Origin: Corythucha ciliata
Taxonomy: Eukaryota; Arthropoda; Insecta; Hemiptera; Tingidae
Assembly: GCA_038030265.1 (NCBI GenBank)
Contig: CM075939.1
Location: forward strand, 26,765,253 to 26,829,252
Length of the DNA: 64,000 bases
Reading direction: 5' to 3'
The notes beneath the pieces are model-generated. The model was given only the letters and a program-made list of their open reading frames with translations. It searched no databases and was not told the DNA's origin. Shown in pieces: positions 58,480 through 64,000 of this stretch. How positions within the stretch are numbered: position 1 is the stretch's first letter; each line of letters begins with the position of its first letter. The position numbers were made by a program, and so were the translations under genes.

Positions 58480-59260
58480 CAAGTGAAAGTGATATTGATG
58501 GATCTCTAACGCCCGACCACGCCTTAATTCAGGGATCCACCGGGATGCCAATTCAGAGTGTATAGAGTCAAACGAGTGACCGTAGTGGCGCGAAAAAGCG
58601 TAGAGTGACAAGTGATGGTGTATTTATAAAACTACCCAAGATTGACTGACGTTCCTTTCGACCCGACGGGCTTGAGGTCACGTGATCAAGCTTATTCGCG
58701 CGGGCAGGTCGCGAAGGCACGGCTTCCCCTTAAAGACTTCGCAGAACGTCAGAAACCCAGGGCCATGTTTCTAAAATCCCTTAGTGTTGTGGATAGCGAG
58801 CAGTTCCCTCAAGAATAAAGTTGACGATACCTGGCCATTGTCCCTCGCTCATCCCTGAGCTGGCCGAGCTCACTCACCGAACGGCGAATTACCCCGGATC
58901 GAGCTAATTTCTTCAATATTATATTTCACATACCATAGCACTCTTTTTATTTTAGGCCGTTACATCACCCCCATCTCCACGCCAGCGCACTGGTGGGACC
59001 CACATTCAGGCACGCACAAAGGGCAAGGTCCAGCTCGACGGCCTACACAAAAGGGCGGCTTCCGAAATACTATCTTCCAACGACAATGGCCTGTGGTGGG
59101 AGGAGGGTCGTTTATTGTTACGACGAGCAAGGAGGCCGGCTGATGCCCTACATGAAGATAACGACCCCGCGCCGTCTCACCCTCGAGATCCTGCTATGTG
59201 CCACAACACCCGCTTCCCAGCTGACATTCTGCAACTTTTGACAATGGATTCGGGAAGAGC
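58480..59260 (-). mobile_element. Possible LTR retrotransposon 3' end
   Basis: On the minus strand a purine-rich GGAGATGGGGGTGA is followed directly by TGTAACGGCC at 58967, which looks like a polypurine tract and LTR start and resembles the TGTAACG start of the LTR at 54162. A TATA-like TTTTATAAATAC lies further into the putative LTR, near 58625. The other LTR boundary and any pol domain could not be identified. Confidence 0.3.
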
Positions 59261-59559
59261 ACACTCTTTCCTGTAAGGACTACCTATTTTCGTCAAAAAA
59301 TAACTATTTCTGGGGCCTCGGCAGCTCCTCAAAGTTGTGCGAAATGGAGATTTTTAATTTTGCAATAAAAGTAAACCACTACTTGCCCACTCACAGCGAT
59401 TTTGAATAGAAACCCCACTCTTTTTTCTAAAAAATTGTCAATTTCTGCCGAAAAATTGCCAATTAATGTAACAGAAGCTCGTGAGTATTTTGAAATGGAC
59501 ACTTAGAAGTTTTTCCGATCCATGGGAAGTCGATAGGCGCAGATTTGAATTGAACTCCG

Positions 59560-59810
59560 TGTGGTGTGGGGAGCGGGGAGTCTGCAAATTACCCGATCAT
59601 CATCAAATTTTGATGGCTTGTACTGCCACCGGAATAGAGTATAATTACAGAAAATCAGCCCAGTCGGAACGCTTTACGGAGAGTTATGGGCTGGTCCGCA
59701 GAATTCAACTTGTTTTGGTGTGGGAAGAGGGGGTGGGTCAGCAAAATACCGGATCGTCATCAAATTTTTATGGGTTGTACTGCCATCGGAGTAAAGTATA
59801 AGGGCAAGTG
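59560..59810 (+). repeat. Inverted copies of the dispersed ~190 bp repeat
   Basis: TTGATGGCTTGTACTGCCAC, AATTACAGAAAATCAGCCCA and ATGGGCTGGTCCGCAGAATT are the complements of the phrases at 56935-57570; a second partial copy follows at about 59740. Confidence 0.7.
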
Positions 59811-60388
59811 AATTCAAAATTTCAACCATCAACTTCCCCACAAACAGTTAACTTGGTTGTCAACACGAATATTATATTAAACTAAGTGGACAACCAGGTT
59901 GAACGTGTACGGGCCACTTTAGTTTACAAATTTTTTTCGACCTTTTCGGGCGGCCCTCCAAACCTGAAAAAGTTCCAAATTTTGCAAGTTGTATAGATTT
60001 TAAGCCAGTTGAGCTCATGTTGCTATGTAAACTTCCTACAAATTTGTAACTTTTGTAAGTCGCCCGTGTGTTGACAAACCCCTACAGACAGTCAACTTGG
60101 TTGTCAACTCTCAATTTTGTAAACTAAGTTGACTTCTAGATTGATTGTGTACGGAGCCCATGAAATATGACACGAGTGGAATGAATGAACAATATTTGAT
60201 ACTTCGATTTCCTTAGCAACAAACCCGTCAATCGTCCGTGTGTCTAAACATGCTTAATCGAGGGGTCTGTCTAAAACGCGGATCTGCAGATCTGCAAAAT
60301 TAACACCTCGCATCTGCAGATCTGAAGATTAACACCTAAAATTCCATAATTCAACGAAAGTGAGACTAAAATTGAAAAATAAAGTTAA

Positions 60389-60782
60389 GGGGGAGTTGCA
60401 CATGTGTTTCCTCGACCCCCCTCCAATCATACCTCGCCTACTCCGCGTTACGGAAATTACCGCCGTATTTCTGCACCAATTGTGGATTTCAAGGGCTCAT
60501 TTAAATCTTCAGGAAATTCCGCACAAGCGTACGATCTTCCTTTTTCATATTTCATCCCTAAAATAACTGTAAAACGCACACAAACGTTTACCTTGAAAAT
60601 TCACACTCTTTCGACGACTTATTTAGGAAAGCAACATCGTACGCTTGTGCGGAATTTCCTGAAGATTTAAATGAGCCTTTGAAGTCCACGATTGGTGCAG
60701 AAATACGGCGGTAATTTCCGTAACGCGGAGTAGGCGAGGTATGATTGGAGGGGGGTCGAGGAAACACATGTACAACTCCCCC
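60389..60782. mobile_element. TTAA MITE nested in the foldback arm
   Basis: Flanked by TTAA (60385-60388, 60783-60786). Copy B at 47450 shows the undisturbed site AAAGTTAAAGTAGACC with one TTAA. Near-perfect ~155-base arms start GGGGGAGTTGCACATGTGTT and share TCGTACGCTTGTGCGGAATT in inverted form. Arm identity is higher than in the other family members here, so it is the youngest copy. Confidence 0.9.
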
Positions 60783-61610
60783 TTAAAGTAGACCAATAAT
60801 AGGCACAACATTACCGATCATATTTTAATAAGACACTAATGAAGCGACACACTCGAACAATCACTTTTACTTCATTCGCTCAGACTTCAATTGCATGCAA
60901 CAGCCAATCATACCATTTACAAAAATTTGCTTAAATTTTGACGTTTCCATGTAAATACAACTAGCACTTCCCCCCGCAGCGTGCAGATCTGCAGATTCAT
61001 AAAAGCCTGCAGATCGGCCACTTAGCGTTAATTGTTCAGCCTCAAAATGCATACTAAAGCTAATCCAACAATTTGAGATAATTCACCTCAATTTTGACCC
61101 CTCCTGGTCAATACAACTAGCACTTCCCCCCGTAGCGTGCAGATTCATAAAAGCCTGCAGATCGGCCTTTTAGCGTTAATTGTTCGGCCTCAAAATGCAT
61201 ACTAAAGCTAATCCACCAATTGGGGGGTTTTCACCTCAATTTTGACCCCTCCTGATCAATACAACTAGCACTTCCCCCCGAAGCGTGCAGATCTGCAGAT
61301 TCATAAAAGCCTGCAGATCGGCCTTTTAGCGTTAATCGTTCGGCCTCAAAATGCATACTAAAACTAATCCAACAATTTGAGATGATTCACCTCAATTTTG
61401 AACCCTCCTGGTCAATACAACTAGCACTTCCCCCTGTAGCGTGCTGATCTGCAGATTCATAAAAGCCTACAGATCGGCCTTTTAGCGGTAATTGTTCAGC
61501 CTCGAAATGCATACTAGTGCCAAACCAACAATTTATGATAATTTACTTCAACTTTGACCCTTTTTTTGTCAATACAACTGTTCTTGGGATGTATCCAAAC
61601 ATAACAGTAA

Positions 61611-61747
61611 GGCCCGTATTCATAGTCGTCACTTGAGTTGAGTATTTACTTATTTCGATTCAAAACAGATGTCTCAATTATTAGAACGACCGATTTGAAG
61701 CCACTTAAGTAAATACTCAGTTTGAGTGACGTCTATGAATACGGCCC
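61611..61747. mobile_element. 137-base MITE nested in the foldback arm, TAA target duplication
   Basis: Starts GGCCCGTATTCATAG, ends CTATGAATACGGCCC, flanked by TAA (61608-61610, 61748-61750). The corresponding inner arm of copy A (about 32993-33003) has the single-TAA empty site in inverted form. Related at its ends to 23272-23409. Confidence 0.9.
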
Positions 61748-61920
61748 TAAACATCACTAATTTTCCTTCACACTTTTACCAGGCTTAGGACTGGCAGAAC
61801 GGTTAGTTTATTGACCAACGTGCATTCTGGCGTGTTTAAAAATTTGTGTCTGGGCTTCACATGTTTGATATTTGGTCGGCCTGAGTCCAGGATGTATAGT
61901 TATCTTCTTGTAAGCTCCGA

Positions 61921-62376
61921 TTAAGTGGTGCCCCCGCAGAAGTAGGCGTAGATTATACATGTGATATGATGTTGTGCACAACTGGGATCTCTGGCTGGAA
62001 ACTGGCTGTAATGTTCAAGTATTTCGACTTCATTTGTACCTGTTGCGCCTGCGTGGCATCTCAGGCTTTCATTCATTTTCAACGATGTCGATATGATATG
62101 ATGCCATCTTGTTTGCACGGTTGTTCCTATGGATGGTAGTTCAAAGTTCCATTTGCTGTTTTGCGCCAACAAGTTTCCATTTGATGTTTTCGTAAAACTT
62201 TTAACGACGGAGGTTTGTTTCAATTCATAATGAAGGTCTGGAATAATGTATGCGACGCACTTTTTATGAACAGGTAAGACTTGATGGTGTGTGAGTTTGT
62301 ATGACGACAACGAGTCTGAGAATTTGGATCGTTGTAGGCGTGAAATTATAGGTTCTACTTTGTAATTTAAAAACAT
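61921..62376 (-). CDS. Unknown 151-residue ORF next to the foldback arm
   Basis: Open minus-strand frame starting MFLNYKVEPIISRLQRSKFS and ending within the foldback inner arm (…ITCIIYAYFCGGTT). It has no domain, signal or membrane segment that I recognise and no counterpart near copy A. It could be part of the internal gene of the foldback element or of whatever that element captured. Confidence 0.3.
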   Translation of the reverse strand: MFLNYKVEPIISRLQRSKFSDSLSSYKLTHHQVLPVHKKCVAYIIPDLHYELKQTSVVKSFTKTSNGNLLAQNSKWNFELPSIGTTVQTRWHHIISTSLKMNESLRCHAGATGTNEVEILEHYSQFPARDPSCAQHHITCIIYAYFCGGTT

Positions 62377-62420
62377 TCATATTGCCGAAAATATTCTTGA
62401 TATATACAGTTGCTAAATTA

Positions 62421-62475
62421 TTATCATTGTTATTATTGCTATTATTATTATCATTATTACTATTATTGTCATTAT
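62421..62475. repeat. Imperfect (TTA)n microsatellite
   Basis: A run of ATTATTATC/ATTGTT triplets of about 55 bases. Confidence 0.75.
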
Positions 62476-62558
62476 TTGGGCGGGAGGGGGCTCAACAACA
62501 AGGTTGAATGCAAGGAATGATGCCTGACTACTCGTTTACATCTAGCAGGTGGGTTACA

Positions 62559-64000
62559 AAAACATGGAATTATTGACTTGACGAAATACACTTTTTAAAA
62601 GAAATTAATGAACGAAATGCGTTATTCCAGTTTTTACAGTATTCTATTCATAAAACAAACAACGCATCACCATGAAATTGTCGACATTAATCTTTTACCA
62701 CATTAACATAGATGGTACTACAAAATGACAAAACTATTCGTAACAAACGCTAAAAGAAACGCAAGTAACGACTACTGTAGCAAAAGCTGTGAGAAAGACA
62801 AGTAAATGCTATTAAGCTAATGGGTTTTCAAACAAAATGGAGTATTTATGATTTTAAAAAATGATTTTGGTCTACTTTCTGCTTTCTCAAATGAACTTTT
62901 TTTAAATTTTTTTTCTAGCATTCATAAAACAAACAACGTATCACCATGAAATTGTCAACATAAAACTTTTACCACAATATAGATGGTACTACAAAATGAC
63001 AAAATTAGTAGTTACAAACGTTAAAAGAAAGACAAGTAACGACTACTATAAAAAGAAGCTGTGGTAAAGACAAGTAAATGATATTAAGCTAATGGTGTTT
63101 TCAAACGAAATACAGCATTTATCATTGAACAAAGTGATTTTGTTCTATTTTCTGCTTTCTATATTAACCTTTTTTTAAAATTTTTGTCTTCTTCTTCTTT
63201 ATTCATAAAAAAAGCGACGTATCACTATGAATATGTCGACATGAAACTTTTACCACATTAACATAGATGGTACTACAAAATGACAAAATTAGAAGTAACA
63301 AACGCTAAAAGAAAGACAAGTAACGACTACAAAAAAAAAAAAAAAAAAATCTGTGACAAAGACAAGTAAATGCTATTGAGCTAATGGGTTTTCAAACAAA
63401 ATAGAGCATTTATAATTGAACAAAATGATTTTTGTCTATTTTGTGCTTTCTCAAATGAACTTTTTTCAATTTTTTTTTTCTTGCATTCATAAAACAAACA
63501 ACGTATCACCATGAAATTGTCGACATAAAACTTTCATCATATTAACATAGATGGTACTTCAAAATGACAAAATTATTAGTAACAAACGCTAAGAGAAAGA
63601 AAAGTAACGACTACTATAAAAAAAAGCCGTGGCAAAGACAAGTAAATGCTATTAAACTAATGGTGTTTTTAAACAAAATACAGCATTTATCATTGAACAA
63701 AGTGATTTTGGTCTATTTTCAGCTTTCTAAATTAACTTTTTTTATAATTTTTTTTTCTTTTGTTTTCTCTCTTCTTCTTCTTCATTCATACAACAAGCGA
63801 CGTATCACTATGAAATTGTCGACGTAAAACTTTTATCACATTAACATACATGGTACTTCAAAATGACAAAATTAGTAGTGACAAACGCTAAAAAAAATAC
63901 AAGTAACGACTACTAAAAAAAAAGGTGTGGCAAAGACAAGTAAATGCTATTAAAGTAATGGTGTTTTTAAACAAAATACAGCATTTATTATTGAACAAAG
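62559..64000 (+). repeat. ~280 bp satellite, right block (five units, continues past the window)
   Basis: Landmark ATGAAATTGTCGAC (or ATGAATATGTCGAC) at 62672, 62946, 63227, 63511 and 63810, giving spacings of 274-299. It begins with a near-exact copy of 27848-28011, including about 25 bases of CYP4 exon edge. Units contain A-runs and TTCTTCTTC stretches that vary in length. Confidence 0.85.

Larger units (their letters stand above)
60263..61996. mobile_element. Foldback-like element, copy C: left arm with nested MITEs
   Basis: Starts GGGTCTGTCTAAAACGCGG as in copy B, followed by the same GATCTGCAG block, shared ~230-base arm and four ~157 bp units. It then enters the single-copy inner arm that is inverted in copy A (32692-33300). 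Two MITEs are inserted, at 60389-60782 and 61611-61747. Comparison with copies A and B gives both empty sites. Beyond 61996 the sequence leads into an unknown ORF. The opposite end of this copy is not seen. Confidence 0.85.

Overview
The window is a gene-poor, transposon-dense piece of an arthropod genome, most likely an insect. The evidence is a Net/ATOH8-type bHLH exon at the left edge, a CYP4-type cytochrome P450 with small canonical GT-AG exons, and MULE, hAT and non-LTR coding remains typical of arthropods. I cannot name the species. G+C looks near 40 percent by eye, and G or C homopolymers of 9 or more bases are unusually frequent.

Left part (1-26 kb). The only convincing host gene is the 3' coding exon of net/Atoh8 on the minus strand (811-1509). 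The rest is mostly non-autonomous DNA transposons and very degenerate tandem tracts. 'Family A' tracts have a ~35 bp period and a core like CGCGAAATTGGTTTTT; they occur in both orientations. hAT-like elements are recognised by terminal inverted repeats starting CAGG (4477-6178, 7127-8117, 14904-15831 and the 3.2 kb element 22804-25996, which has a perfect 8 bp target duplication). A palindromic family inserts at TTAA. The 3.2 kb element carries nested elements and a hammerhead-ribozyme-like motif.

Middle (26-46 kb). A CYP4 gene (minus, 26430 to about 27857) has six linkable 3' exons; its 5' exons are missing. A ~280 bp satellite follows. Next is a MULE-type transposon cassette: an intact Ulp1-like protease with a PHD finger (28663-29727), and a frameshifted MULE transposase whose N-terminus resembles a CG-1 DNA-binding domain (29826-31736). 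Just upstream lie two ~320 bp repeats and the inner arm of a foldback-like element (32692-33300). After more MITEs come a broken ZMYM-like hAT transposase (37523-40797), a possible five-exon 93-residue gene (41678-42212) and a non-LTR 3' fragment (43087-43870).

Right part (45-64 kb). A 1.64 kb tandem duplication carries a THAP zinc-finger gene fragment on plus and a SWIM-finger exon on minus. The second copy is interrupted by a complete 2.83 kb foldback-like element (47303-50133); the first copy gives the empty site and shows a target duplication of 7-9 bp. A second palindrome (52830-56770) is interrupted by a probable solo LTR (54162-55602) and a 5'-truncated non-LTR insert (56140-56650). 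A third foldback copy (60263-61996) carries two nested MITEs and leads into an unknown ORF. The window ends in a second block of the ~280 bp satellite, which includes a short duplicate of the CYP4 flank.

The main hypothesis is that the foldback elements and the MULE belong to one family: the foldback inner arm sits beside the MULE gene, and a 9 bp target duplication is the size expected of Mutator-like transposases. Boundaries of repeats are by eye and approximate unless a target duplication is quoted.
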